From Lipingzhangella_A rawalii (GTDB taxonomy: Bacteria > Actinomycetota > Actinomycetes > Streptosporangiales > Streptosporangiaceae): a stretch of DNA of 64,000 nucleotides. Numbering within the stretch: the first letter of the stretch is position 1; each line of letters starts with the position of its first letter. A program made the position numbers and the translations under genes. The notes below the pieces were generated by a model. It searched no databases, was not told where the DNA came from, and saw nothing but the letters and a program-made list of their open reading frames with translations. Location: NCBI RefSeq assembly GCF_031628175.1, contig NZ_JAVLVT010000004.1:62001-126000 (forward strand), read 5' to 3'. Shown piece by piece: positions 41,839-50,534 of this stretch.

Positions 41839-42893
41839 GCGCACCGGATCGGGTCCAAGCCCTGGTACACGGCCAGCCCCTGCATCGGTGGCTACTGCTG
41901 GTGGTTCCAGCGCTGGTTCTGAGCCTCGGAGCCGGGGTGGCACTCGGTCCGGTGACGATTCCGCCCGGGCAGGTCCTACACCTCATCGTGGGGCAGTACC
42001 TGCCCGGGCTGGGCGATCCACCGTCGGGACCGCGTGCCGCAATCATCAACGAGATCCGGTTGCCGCGGGTGGTCCTCGGGGCGGTCGTGGGGGCCGGACT
42101 GGCGATCACCGGCGCCGTGTTGCAGGCGATCCTGCGGAACCCACTCGCCGACCCGTACCTGATCGGGGCGACGGGTGGGGCCTCGCTGGGCGCGGTCCTG
42201 GTGATCATTGCCGGCATCACCCCGTTCGGGTTGCTGTCCCTACCGCTCTCGGCGTTCCTCGGGGCCATGGTTGCCTTCCTGGTGGTCATCATGATTGCCA
42301 ACCGGTCGGGCCAGCTGGCTCCGACACGCCTCATCCTCGCCGGGGTGGCGATCGCCGCCCTCACGGAGGCACTCACCAGCTACATCGTGCTGTCCTCCCA
42401 GGACAACGAAGTACGTTCGGCAATGTTTTGGATGCTGGGCGGGTTCACCAGCGCCCAGTGGCGCACGCTCAGCGTCACCGCGGTGGTGGTTGCGGTGGCG
42501 CTGGTGTTCTTTCTGGCCCACAGCACCCGGCTCAACGCACTGGCTCTCGGGGACGAGGGTGCCACCAGCCTCGGCGTGGAGGTGGACCGGATCCGGATGC
42601 GGCTCATGGTGGCCTGCGCACTGGTGGTGGGCTCGTGCGTGGCAGTCAGTGGCGGGATCGGCTTCGTGGCGCTCATGGTTCCGCATGCCGTGCGGATGGT
42701 GGCCGGCGGCGACAACCGACGAGTGCTGCCGCTGAGCGCCTGTGTGGGCGCACTGCTGATGCTGTGGGTGGATGTGGGGGCACGCATGGTGAACCAGCCG
42801 GAGGAGATTCCCGTGGGCATCATCACCGCGGTGTTGGGGGCACCGTTCTTCATCTATCTGCTGCTGCGATCCCAACGGGGGGTGGGCCAGTGA
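41835..42893 (+). CDS. FecCD-type ABC transporter permease
   Basis: A 352-residue membrane protein of the FecCD family, about nine to ten membrane segments, importing siderophores, heme or B12. Landmarks: NEIRLPRVVLGAVVGAGLAI, LQAILRNPLADPYLIG, GATGGASLGAVLVI, LGVEVDRIRMRLM and GGIGFVALMVPHAVRMVAG. GTG at 41835 overlaps the stop of the binding-protein gene. Only one permease gene is present, so a homodimer is expected, as for BtuC. Confidence 0.92.
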   Translation: MSAPDRVQALVHGQPLHRWLLLVVPALVLSLGAGVALGPVTIPPGQVLHLIVGQYLPGLGDPPSGPRAAIINEIRLPRVVLGAVVGAGLAITGAVLQAILRNPLADPYLIGATGGASLGAVLVIIAGITPFGLLSLPLSAFLGAMVAFLVVIMIANRSGQLAPTRLILAGVAIAALTEALTSYIVLSSQDNEVRSAMFWMLGGFTSAQWRTLSVTAVVVAVALVFFLAHSTRLNALALGDEGATSLGVEVDRIRMRLMVACALVVGSCVAVSGGIGFVALMVPHAVRMVAGGDNRRVLPLSACVGALLMLWVDVGARMVNQPEEIPVGIITAVLGAPFFIYLLLRSQRGVGQ

Positions 42894-43675
42894 TTCCAGG
42901 ACTTCCCGACCCTGCGGCGGTCGACATCCAGGGCCTGACCTGGCACCCCGGTGGCGCGCAGGTCCTCAGCGACGTAGACCTGCGAGTGGAGCCCGGGCAG
43001 GTCGTGGGGCTGCTGGGGCCGAACGGCAGCGGCAAGTCCAGCCTGCTGCGCTGTGTGTACCGGAGACACCGCCCGCACGCGGGGCGGGTGCTGGTGGACG
43101 GAGCCGACGTATGGGCCAGCCGCGCGCCCGACGTGGCCCGCGCCGTGGCCGTGGTCACCCAGGACGCCCCGGCCGACATGGAACACACCGCGGTGCAGCT
43201 GGTGGCGATGGGGCGGATCCCCCACCTGGGGCCGCTGGGGCGGCTGTCCGCCACGGACGAGGACATCATCGCTGCGGCGGTGCACGCCTGCGGGATCGAA
43301 GCGCTGCTGGACCGGCCCGCCTCCACCCTCTCCGGTGGGGAACGTCAACGCGTGCAGCTGGCCCGCGCCCTGGTGCAACAGCCGCGCGTGCTCGTACTGG
43401 ACGAACCCACGAACCACCTGGACCTGCGACACCAGGTCGAGCTGGTGCACATCGGATTGCGGTGCGGGGCCACCGTCATCGTGGCGCTACACGATCTCCA
43501 ATTCGCCGCCGCGGCCTGTGACCACCTGGTGGTGCTCCACCGGGGCGAGGTGGCCCTACACGGAACCCCGCACGAGGTGGTCACCGCGGATACCCTCAAC
43601 CGTGTGTACGAGGTGAAGGCCGATGTCGCGCCGGGACCGGACGGGCTACCGAAGGTGAGTTTGCGGGTGGATTGA
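42890..43675 (+). CDS. ABC transporter ATP-binding protein, FecE/BtuD type
   Basis: A 261-residue ATPase for the preceding permease: GLLGPNGSGKSSLLRCVYR, VVTQDAPADMEHTAVQLVAM, LSGGERQRVQLARAL, RVLVLDEPTNHLDLRHQVEL and VIVALHDLQFAA. All catalytic motifs are intact. GTG at 42890 overlaps the permease stop (GTGA). It is the last clear member of the operon; the next gene is 117 bp away and of a different type. Confidence 0.93.
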   Translation: MIPGLPDPAAVDIQGLTWHPGGAQVLSDVDLRVEPGQVVGLLGPNGSGKSSLLRCVYRRHRPHAGRVLVDGADVWASRAPDVARAVAVVTQDAPADMEHTAVQLVAMGRIPHLGPLGRLSATDEDIIAAAVHACGIEALLDRPASTLSGGERQRVQLARALVQQPRVLVLDEPTNHLDLRHQVELVHIGLRCGATVIVALHDLQFAAAACDHLVVLHRGEVALHGTPHEVVTADTLNRVYEVKADVAPGPDGLPKVSLRVD

Positions 43676-43792
43676 ACGGGAGGGCCGGCGCCGTGCTGGA
43701 GGCGCCGCCTACCCATCGTTCGCGTGCTCACCATGGTGCCCCCGGCAGCGGCGTATCAGGCCGCGGGACACCGTCGGTTAGGATCACCGGAT

Positions 43793-44716
43793 ATGAGTTC
43801 CCCCGACGGGCCGCCTCCGGGGACACCGCCCCCGGGCCAGCCCCCGCCAGGATCACCTCCGTACGGCCCTGCGGGACCTTCCGCTCCGCATGGCTCTCCG
43901 CCGAACGGTCCACCACCGGCGGGGCCGCCCTCCGGTGGGCAGGGCCCGCACGGCGCCCCGGGACCGCCGCCGGGACCCCCACCTCCGGGAATGCCGGGAC
44001 CACCGGCCGCGGGCGGCCCACCACCCGGGTACGGCCCACCCCCGTCGAGAACGGGCGGATCCACGCTCATCCCGATCCTGATTGTGGTCGTCGCGCTGCT
44101 GATCCTGCTCGGCGGCGGTGGCGCGGTGGCGTTCTTCCTGCTGCGAGACGACCCGGAGCCCGCCCCCGGTCCGGATGTCGGGTTGGGCAACGACCCGCTG
44201 GCCGACGTACGCGAGTACACCGACATCGACCGCCAGCACTACAGCGGAACGATCGACTACCCCGAGGTGCTGCCGCCACCCGGCGGCCCACACAATGCGC
44301 TCTGGCTGGACTGTGGGGTGTATACCAGCGAAGTGCCCACCGAGTTCGCAGTGCACTCCCTGGAGCACGGCGCCGTGTGGATCACCTACGAGCCATCGGT
44401 GGGATCAGCCGAGGTCGAGGAGCTGACCTCGCATTACACGCCGGGCGACTACCTCATCGTGAGCCCCTTTACCGAACACGACAACGGGCTGGCGGGCGAG
44501 CCGAACCAGCCGATCGCGCTCACGGCCTGGGGTGCGCAGCTGGGGCTCGACGAGGCGGACGCCGGTACCATCGACGCGTTCCTCAGCGAGTACCAGGAAC
44601 ACCCTTCCGTTCCGGAGCCAGGCGGCCCCTGCTCCAGCGGGGTAACCCCGGACATGGTTCCTGACCTGGACGGAAGCTCGGAACAGGCCCCCGCCCCGGA
44701 ACTGGTGGGACGGTAG
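43793..44716 (+). CDS. DUF3105 domain protein with Pro/Gly-rich N-terminus (copy B)
   Basis: A 307-residue protein: the first ~85 residues are Pro/Gly-rich cytoplasmic repeats (PPPGQPPPGSPPYGP-like), then a membrane segment (LIPILIVVVALLILLGGGGA) and an extracytoplasmic DUF3105 domain with DCGVYTSEV, the invariant AVHSLEHGAVWI, HYTPGDYLIVSPF and PEPGGPCSS. It is clearly paralogous to the gene at 12004-12744, including PGDY and the terminal Cys. ATG at 43793 has AGGA upstream. Whether it belongs functionally to the metal-regulated locus beside it is open. Confidence 0.85.
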   Translation: MSSPDGPPPGTPPPGQPPPGSPPYGPAGPSAPHGSPPNGPPPAGPPSGGQGPHGAPGPPPGPPPPGMPGPPAAGGPPPGYGPPPSRTGGSTLIPILIVVVALLILLGGGGAVAFFLLRDDPEPAPGPDVGLGNDPLADVREYTDIDRQHYSGTIDYPEVLPPPGGPHNALWLDCGVYTSEVPTEFAVHSLEHGAVWITYEPSVGSAEVEELTSHYTPGDYLIVSPFTEHDNGLAGEPNQPIALTAWGAQLGLDEADAGTIDAFLSEYQEHPSVPEPGGPCSSGVTPDMVPDLDGSSEQAPAPELVGR

Positions 44717-44937
44717 GTGAAGCACCTCCCGGGCAGGGCGCTCCGGAATGGTGGGCGCGCGGAACGCGGCACGGAGCTGTCCACCCGGGTGGCGCCGGGG
44801 CGTCTATGGCGCCTCGGCGCCACCCCCAGACGATGGGAGTCCCAGGGAGCCGATGAGGGCAGCACACGGCCGATGGGGTGCTAGCGAGCAGCGGCATCGG
44901 CGAGGTGGCCGGGGCCAGCGAGGCCCTGGCCCGGAGC

Positions 44938-45798
44938 TCACGGTTTGCGGAGGACGCCGCCGTACTCGTAGAGCTCCTTGCGGCGCTGGGACGCACCGAG
45001 GAAAGGCTGGAGTTCCGGGGGCAGCGGGCTCAGCTCTGGCTGGTCAGGATCGGGGCGCCAGTCGGTGATATCGCCCAACCCGGGGGCCACGGGATCGAGG
45101 CCGGCCAGCCAGGGGTCGATATCAGTGGGGGTGCGCGTCTTCCACGGCATCCCGAAGTCGGTCAGGGTCTGGCTGGAGCGCTGCGCAGTTGCCGGGTCGT
45201 TCGCGGCGACGTGCGTGATCGCCAGATAACTACCCGAGGCCGCCCGCTCTACGGGCCCCTGGATGGCGCGCCGGGCCGCCGCGTCGTCGGGAATACAGTG
45301 CGGGATCGAGAACATGAGGATGCCCACCGGCTGGGTGAGATCGATCAACCGCCGGGTCTCGGGGTGGGCGAAGATTTCGTCCGGGCTGGTCATGTCGGCG
45401 TCGATCACCGTGGTGGAGTTGTCCTCGGCGAGCAGGGCGCGGCCGTGCACCGAGACGATCGGGTCGTTGTCCACATAGACCACCCGCGCCCCGGGCTGAA
45501 ACTGCTGAGCCACCTGGTGCACATTGTTCTCCGTGGGCAGACCACTGCCGAGGTCAAGGAACTGCTCAATGCCGGCGTCGCGGGCCAGGAACCGCACCGC
45601 GCGGTACAGAAACTGCCGGTTGTTGCGCGCCATGTCGACGCCTTCGGGGAAGACCTCGTTGGCCTTGAGACTCCACTCCCGATCCACCGCGAAGGTGTCC
45701 TTGCCACCCAGCGCCCAGGCATAGACCCGGGCCGAGGTCGGCCGGTCGGTGGGAACCTCCGGCGGGAACGATCCGAACTCGTCACCAGTAGCGGACAC
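44938..45798 (-). CDS. SAM-dependent methyltransferase, actinobacterial DUF574/PF04672 type
   Basis: A 286-residue protein with the features of this actinobacterial family: PTSARVYAWALGGKDTFAVD, ARNNRQFLYRAVRFLARDAG, QFLDLGSGLPTENNVHQVA (SAM-binding), VVYVDNDPIVSVHGRALL and LMFSIPHCIPDD. The substrate is unknown; members are numerous in each genome and often pair with DUF397/XRE genes, none of which is present here. GTG at 45798 follows AAGGG. It is convergent with the DUF3105 gene. Confidence 0.9.
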   Translation of the reverse strand: MSATGDEFGSFPPEVPTDRPTSARVYAWALGGKDTFAVDREWSLKANEVFPEGVDMARNNRQFLYRAVRFLARDAGIEQFLDLGSGLPTENNVHQVAQQFQPGARVVYVDNDPIVSVHGRALLAEDNSTTVIDADMTSPDEIFAHPETRRLIDLTQPVGILMFSIPHCIPDDAAARRAIQGPVERAASGSYLAITHVAANDPATAQRSSQTLTDFGMPWKTRTPTDIDPWLAGLDPVAPGLGDITDWRPDPDQPELSPLPPELQPFLGASQRRKELYEYGGVLRKP

Positions 45799-46188
45799 GG
45801 GGCTACCCTTCTGCCTGGCTGGACGCGGCGCGGGCACATACATACCGCGCTTCGGTACGCGACGTTCTGCCGCAGAACGTAGTACATCGCCCTGTGGCCC
45901 GCACCACGGACATTCCGGGGCAAACAAGCCACAAAAGCAACATAAGTGGCCGCATCCCGAACCCGAGTGAGACGTGCGGCGCCTATTGCACCTCAGGGGC
46001 CACCCCAGTCCATACACCCCAGCAGGTCGATGGAGACGACATGGGCTCGGTGCGCCGGAATTGACGACTGATGTGGTCACCGTCACAGCACACCATCTGG
46101 GTAATCCCGACCCCTGCGTTCTTTTACTACATCCTGTAGAACTACAGTGTGTCGTACTATCGATCGTCGTCACTAGCGAGGGGCGGGC
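45799..46188. other. Control region between the methyltransferase gene and cydA
   Basis: 390 bp without a supported gene, separating divergently transcribed genes. The final 65 bases before cydA contain the inverted repeats described at 46126-46147 and a possible -10, TACTAT (46155-46160). The rest shows nothing recognisable. Confidence 0.5.
46126..46147 (+). promoter_or_regulatory. Inverted-repeat operator candidate upstream of cydA
   Basis: ACTACATCCTGTAG is followed by a perfect repeat CTGTAG-AA-CTACAG (46134-46147). It sits just upstream of a TACTAT -10-like hexamer and 41 bp before the cydA ATG, where a repressor would cover the -35 region. ACTACA/TGTAGT units resemble BlaI/CopY-family operators in actinobacteria; it does not resemble the Rex site. 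Confidence 0.5.
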
Positions 46189-47661
46189 ATGGAGGCACTG
46201 GAACTCGCGCGCTGGCAGTTCGGGATCACCACGATCTACCACTTCCTGTTCGTCCCCCTGACGATCGGGTTGTCGTTGATCGTGGCCGTGCTCCAGACCA
46301 TGTGGTACCGCACCGGCAAGCACGAATACCTCCAGGCCACCCAGTTCTTCGGCAAGCTCTTCCTCATCAACTTCGCCATGGGCGTGGTCACCGGCATCGT
46401 GCAGGAGTTCCAGTTCGGCATGAACTGGAGCGAGTACTCCACCTTCGTTGGGGACGTGTTCGGCGCCCCCCTGGCGATGGAAGCACTCATTGCGTTCTTC
46501 TTCGAGTCCACCTTCATCGGCCTGTGGATCTTCGGCTGGCACCGGCTCCCCCGGCTGGTGCACCTCGGCTGCATCTGGATCGTTGCCATCGGCACCAACC
46601 TGAGCGCCTACTTCATCCTCGCCGCCAACGCCTGGATGCGGCACCCGGTCGGTTTCGAGGTCAACCCGGACACCGGCCGCGCGGAACTGACCAGTATCTG
46701 GGCCATCCTGAGCAACGACCAGGCATGGTCCACCTACCTGCACACCGTCTCCGCCGCCTTCGTCACCGCTGGCCTGTTCGTGGTCGCGGTCAGCGCGTTC
46801 AAGCTGTGGCGCAACCTCCGGCACAATGACACCGGCACTCCCGGCGTGACCCCACCCGAGCGGGACCGTCCCCTGTTCCGGGGCACACTGCGCCTCGGAC
46901 TCGTCGTCACCCTGCTCGCCGGAGCGCTCGTGGTCGTGTCCGGCGACCACCAGGCCAAGCTCGCCGCCGAGTACGAACCGATGAAGCTCGCCGCCGCCGA
47001 GGCGCTGTGGGAGACCGAGGAAGGCGCCGACTTCTCGGCATTCGCGGTCGGCGACGTCGAGGAGCAGTACAACCCCATCGATATCACCATCCCCGAGGTC
47101 CTGAGCTTCCTCGCCACCGGCACCTTCGACGGCGAGGTACACGGCATGACCAACCTCCAGGAGGCCTACGAGGAGCTCTACGGCCCCGGCGACTACATCC
47201 CCAACGTCTTCGTCGTGTACTGGTCGTTCCGCCTGATGATGGGCCTAGGCCTGTTCGGGATCGGTGTGGCGGCCCTGGGACTACTGCTCACCGCGCGGGG
47301 CCGGCTACCCCAACAGCGCTGGTTCTACTACGCCGCGATCGCCGCCCTGCCCGCCGCCCTGGCCGCCAACATCTTCGGCTGGATCCTCACCGAGATGGGA
47401 CGCCAGCCCTGGACCGTACACGGGCAGCTGCTCACCGCCCAGAGCGTCTCCCCCGGAGTGAGCCTCACCTCCGTGGCCATCAGCCTCACCGCGTTCACCC
47501 TCATCTACGCGCTACTGGCCGTCATCGAGGCCGGATTGCTGTGGCGCTACGTCAAGAAGGGCCCGAGCCACGTCGTCCCAGACAAGCACGACGAGGACGA
47601 GACCAGCGCCGGGGACCGCACCGATGCCGGCACCTCCGACGTTCCCCACTTCGCCTACTAG
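46189..47661 (+). CDS. cydA: Cytochrome bd ubiquinol/menaquinol oxidase subunit I
   Basis: A 490-residue heme-bearing subunit of the high-affinity, oxidative-stress-tolerant terminal oxidase. WQFGITTIYHFLFVPLTIGL carries the b595 His; VVSGDHQAKLAAEYEPMKLA leads the quinol Q-loop. GRQPWTVHGQLLT is diagnostic. The Q-loop is of the short type. ATG at 46189 has GAGGGG upstream. First gene of cydABDC. Confidence 0.97.
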   Translation: MEALELARWQFGITTIYHFLFVPLTIGLSLIVAVLQTMWYRTGKHEYLQATQFFGKLFLINFAMGVVTGIVQEFQFGMNWSEYSTFVGDVFGAPLAMEALIAFFFESTFIGLWIFGWHRLPRLVHLGCIWIVAIGTNLSAYFILAANAWMRHPVGFEVNPDTGRAELTSIWAILSNDQAWSTYLHTVSAAFVTAGLFVVAVSAFKLWRNLRHNDTGTPGVTPPERDRPLFRGTLRLGLVVTLLAGALVVVSGDHQAKLAAEYEPMKLAAAEALWETEEGADFSAFAVGDVEEQYNPIDITIPEVLSFLATGTFDGEVHGMTNLQEAYEELYGPGDYIPNVFVVYWSFRLMMGLGLFGIGVAALGLLLTARGRLPQQRWFYYAAIAALPAALAANIFGWILTEMGRQPWTVHGQLLTAQSVSPGVSLTSVAISLTAFTLIYALLAVIEAGLLWRYVKKGPSHVVPDKHDEDETSAGDRTDAGTSDVPHFAY

Positions 47662-47670
47662 GAGCTCTCC

Positions 47671-48765
47671 ATGGAACTCACCACCATCTGGTTCCTGGCC
47701 ATCGCCATCCTGTGGACCGGCTACTTCGTCCTGGAGGGCTTCGACTTCGGCGTGGGCATCCTGCTGCCGGTTGTGGGCCGCAACAACAACACTGACCGCC
47801 GCGTCCTGATCAACACCATCGGACCGGTGTGGGACGGCAACGAAGTGTGGCTGATCACGGCGGTCGGCGCCACCTTCGCCGCCTTTCCCGCCTGGTACGG
47901 CTCCATGCTCAGCGGTTTCTACCTACCCATGCTGCTGATTCTGCTGGCACTCATCGGGCGCGGAGTGGCGTTCGAGTACCGGCACAAGGGCGACACCGAC
48001 GCCTGGCGCCGCGGCTGGGACGCCACCATCATCGCCGGGAGCGCGATCCCGGCGTTCCTGTGGGGGCTGATCTTCGCCAACATGCTGCGCGGGCTTCCCA
48101 TGGACGCCGACCACGTCGTCACCGCACACCTGAGTGACCTGCTGAATCCGTACGCGCTCCTCGGGGGTGTCGCCACGTTCACTCTGTTCACGCTGCACGG
48201 CGCAGTGTTCCTCAGCCTCAAAACAGATGGCGCCGTGCGGTACCGGGCCCGCCGCGCCGCGGTGGCCAGCGCGGCCGTCGCCGCCCCCGCACTCGTCGGC
48301 TTCGTTGCCTGGACCCACATGGCGCACGGCTCGGACACCACCGGACCGCTCGCCGTGGTCGCGGCCGGTGCATTGGCAATAGGAGTGGTGCTGAGTCTGC
48401 GCGGTCGGGAGGGATGGTCGTTCACGGCGACGGCCACCAGTGTGCTGAGCCTGAGCGCCCTACTGTTCGCCTCCCTGTTCCCCGACGTTCTTCCCTCCAG
48501 CACCGACCCCGCGCACAGCCTCACCATCACCAACGCCGCGTCCGCGGAGTACACCCTGACCGTGATGTCCTGGATCGCCGTGGTGTTCCTGCCGCTGGTG
48601 CTGCTGTACCAGTCCTGGAGCTACTGGGTGTTCCGGCAGCGGGTCACCCGCCGACACGTCGACCCGACCGCCAGCGACAGCGATAGCGATAGCGGCAGTA
48701 CAGCCGCGGCCACCGACCCGGCCCATCGGGCGGGATCCACCGACACCGCACCGGGGACACAGTGA
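47671..48765 (+). CDS. cydB: Cytochrome bd oxidase subunit II
   Basis: A 364-residue membrane subunit. WTGYFVLEGFDFGVGILLP is the family hallmark; NTIGPVWDGNEVWLITA and LIGRGVAFEYRHK follow. The final ~35 residues are a hydrophilic Ser/Asp/Thr-rich tail. ATG at 47671 has TAGGAG overlapping the cydA stop. Its TGA overlaps the cydD GTG. Confidence 0.96.
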   Translation: MELTTIWFLAIAILWTGYFVLEGFDFGVGILLPVVGRNNNTDRRVLINTIGPVWDGNEVWLITAVGATFAAFPAWYGSMLSGFYLPMLLILLALIGRGVAFEYRHKGDTDAWRRGWDATIIAGSAIPAFLWGLIFANMLRGLPMDADHVVTAHLSDLLNPYALLGGVATFTLFTLHGAVFLSLKTDGAVRYRARRAAVASAAVAAPALVGFVAWTHMAHGSDTTGPLAVVAAGALAIGVVLSLRGREGWSFTATATSVLSLSALLFASLFPDVLPSSTDPAHSLTITNAASAEYTLTVMSWIAVVFLPLVLLYQSWSYWVFRQRVTRRHVDPTASDSDSDSGSTAAATDPAHRAGSTDTAPGTQ

Positions 48766-50534
48766 AGCCGCTCGACCCGCGGCTGGTGCGGACGGCGAGC
48801 GCAGTGCGACTGCATCTCCTCGTCACCACCGGCTGCGCGCTGGCGCTGACCCTACTCATCCTCGCTCAGGCGTGGCTGCTGGCCCGGGTACTGGCCGGCA
48901 GCTTCGCCGGCCAGGGCATTACCGAGCTCAGCACCGCACTGCTGGTCCTGGGCGGGGTGGTACTGGCACGGGCGCTCCTGTCCTACGGCGCGGAGTCCGC
49001 GGCACTGCACTCGGCCGCCCGAGCCAAGTCGCAGCTACGGCGGCGCCTCATCGCCCACGTGACCGAGGGGCCACAGCCGCTGGGCGCCACCATGGCCGCG
49101 GCGCCGGCCACCCAGGACGACAGTGGCGCCGCCGCACGCGCCGGGGAGCTGGTCACGCTCACCACCCGCGGGCTGGACGCGCTGGACGACTACTTCGCCC
49201 GCTACCTACCCCAGCTCGTGTTGGCGGTGCTGGTTCCGATCGCGGTACTGGTCGTCGTGGCCAGCGCCGACTGGATCTCCGCCATCGTCATCGCGGTGAC
49301 ACTCCCACTGATCCCCCTGTTCATGGCCCTGATCGGCTGGCACACGGAGTCCCGGAACCGCCGACAGTGGCGGCTGTTGAGCCGGCTTGGCGGCCATTTC
49401 CTGGACGTGGTGGAGGGGTTGCCCACCCTCGCGATCTTCCGTCGGGCCCAAGCGCAGGCCGCGACGATTCGCCGCGTCACCGACGAACACCGCCGCACCA
49501 CCATGCGCACGCTGCGGGTGGCCTTCCTCTCCGCCTTCGCCCTGGAATTGTTGGCGACCATCGCCGTGGCGCTGGTGGCGGTCGAGGTCGGACTGCGGCT
49601 GATGTACGGGCATCTCGACTACCAGACCGCGCTGCTGGTGCTACTGCTGGCCCCGGAGGCCTATCTACCACTACGCGAGGTCGGGGCCCGGTTCCACGCC
49701 AGCATGGCCGGCGTTGCCGCGGCCGAGCAGGTGTTCGCCACCCTCGAGGAGCGCACCAACACACCCGTCACCAACACCACCAGTACCCACGCACACGCTT
49801 CCCCCATTCGCACCCCACCGCGGATCGAACTTCGGGACGTACAGCTGACCTATCCGGGACGGAACATCCCCGCGGTGAATCAGCTGTCCCTCACCGTGGC
49901 CGCGGGTGAACGGCTCCTGGTGACCGGCCCCAGCGGCTCCGGGAAGAGCACCCTGCTCGCGCTGCTGCTGCGCTTCGTCCACCCCGATTCGGGCCAGATC
50001 ACCGTAGCGGAGACCCCCGGGCCGAACCCCCGGGAGTCCCAGCGCCACGACCTCACCGCGATCCCGGCCGAGTCCTGGCGCCGCTCGCTGGCCTGGGTGC
50101 CGCAGCACCCCTACCTGCTGGACGCCAGTGTCGCCGATAACATCCGCCTCGGCGCCCCCGACGCTAGCCAGACCGCCGTGGAGGAGGCCGCGCGCCACGC
50201 CGAGGCACACACCTTCATCAGCGAGCTGCCGCAGGGCTACGCCACCCGGATCGGAGAGCGCGGCACCCGCCTGTCCGCGGGACAGCGACAGCGCATCGCC
50301 GTGGCACGGGCGTTCCTCCGGGACGCGCCCCTGGTCCTGCTCGACGAGCCCACCGCCCACCTCGACCCCCCCACCGCCGCGGCCCTGCGCCGGGTCATCG
50401 CACGCCTGCTGGCTGGCCGGGGCGCGATCATCGTCGCGCACGATCCCGCCTGGACCAGCACCGAGCTCGTGGACCGGGTGGTGCATCTGGAGGCCGGCCG
50501 GATCGGAGGTACCGCGTGCGCCACGACCCACTGA
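48762..50534 (+). CDS. cydD: ABC transporter CydD (cytochrome bd assembly)
   Basis: A 590-residue half of the heterodimeric CydDC transporter needed for cytochrome bd assembly, associated with thiol/heme handling. The membrane domain is followed by GPSGSGKSTLLALLLRFVHP, LSAGQRQRIAVARAFL (Ala in place of the second Gly, as is common in CydD), VLLDEPTAHLD and IIVAHDPAW. Start GTG at 48762 overlaps cydB. A His/Thr/Asn-rich linker joins the domains. Confidence 0.94.
   Translation: MKPLDPRLVRTASAVRLHLLVTTGCALALTLLILAQAWLLARVLAGSFAGQGITELSTALLVLGGVVLARALLSYGAESAALHSAARAKSQLRRRLIAHVTEGPQPLGATMAAAPATQDDSGAAARAGELVTLTTRGLDALDDYFARYLPQLVLAVLVPIAVLVVVASADWISAIVIAVTLPLIPLFMALIGWHTESRNRRQWRLLSRLGGHFLDVVEGLPTLAIFRRAQAQAATIRRVTDEHRRTTMRTLRVAFLSAFALELLATIAVALVAVEVGLRLMYGHLDYQTALLVLLLAPEAYLPLREVGARFHASMAGVAAAEQVFATLEERTNTPVTNTTSTHAHASPIRTPPRIELRDVQLTYPGRNIPAVNQLSLTVAAGERLLVTGPSGSGKSTLLALLLRFVHPDSGQITVAETPGPNPRESQRHDLTAIPAESWRRSLAWVPQHPYLLDASVADNIRLGAPDASQTAVEEAARHAEAHTFISELPQGYATRIGERGTRLSAGQRQRIAVARAFLRDAPLVLLDEPTAHLDPPTAAALRRVIARLLAGRGAIIVAHDPAWTSTELVDRVVHLEAGRIGGTACATTH

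Noticed and set aside
46126..46147. Rex (redox) operator upstream of cydA
   Set aside because: No TTGTGAA-N4-TTCACAA-like word is present in the region.
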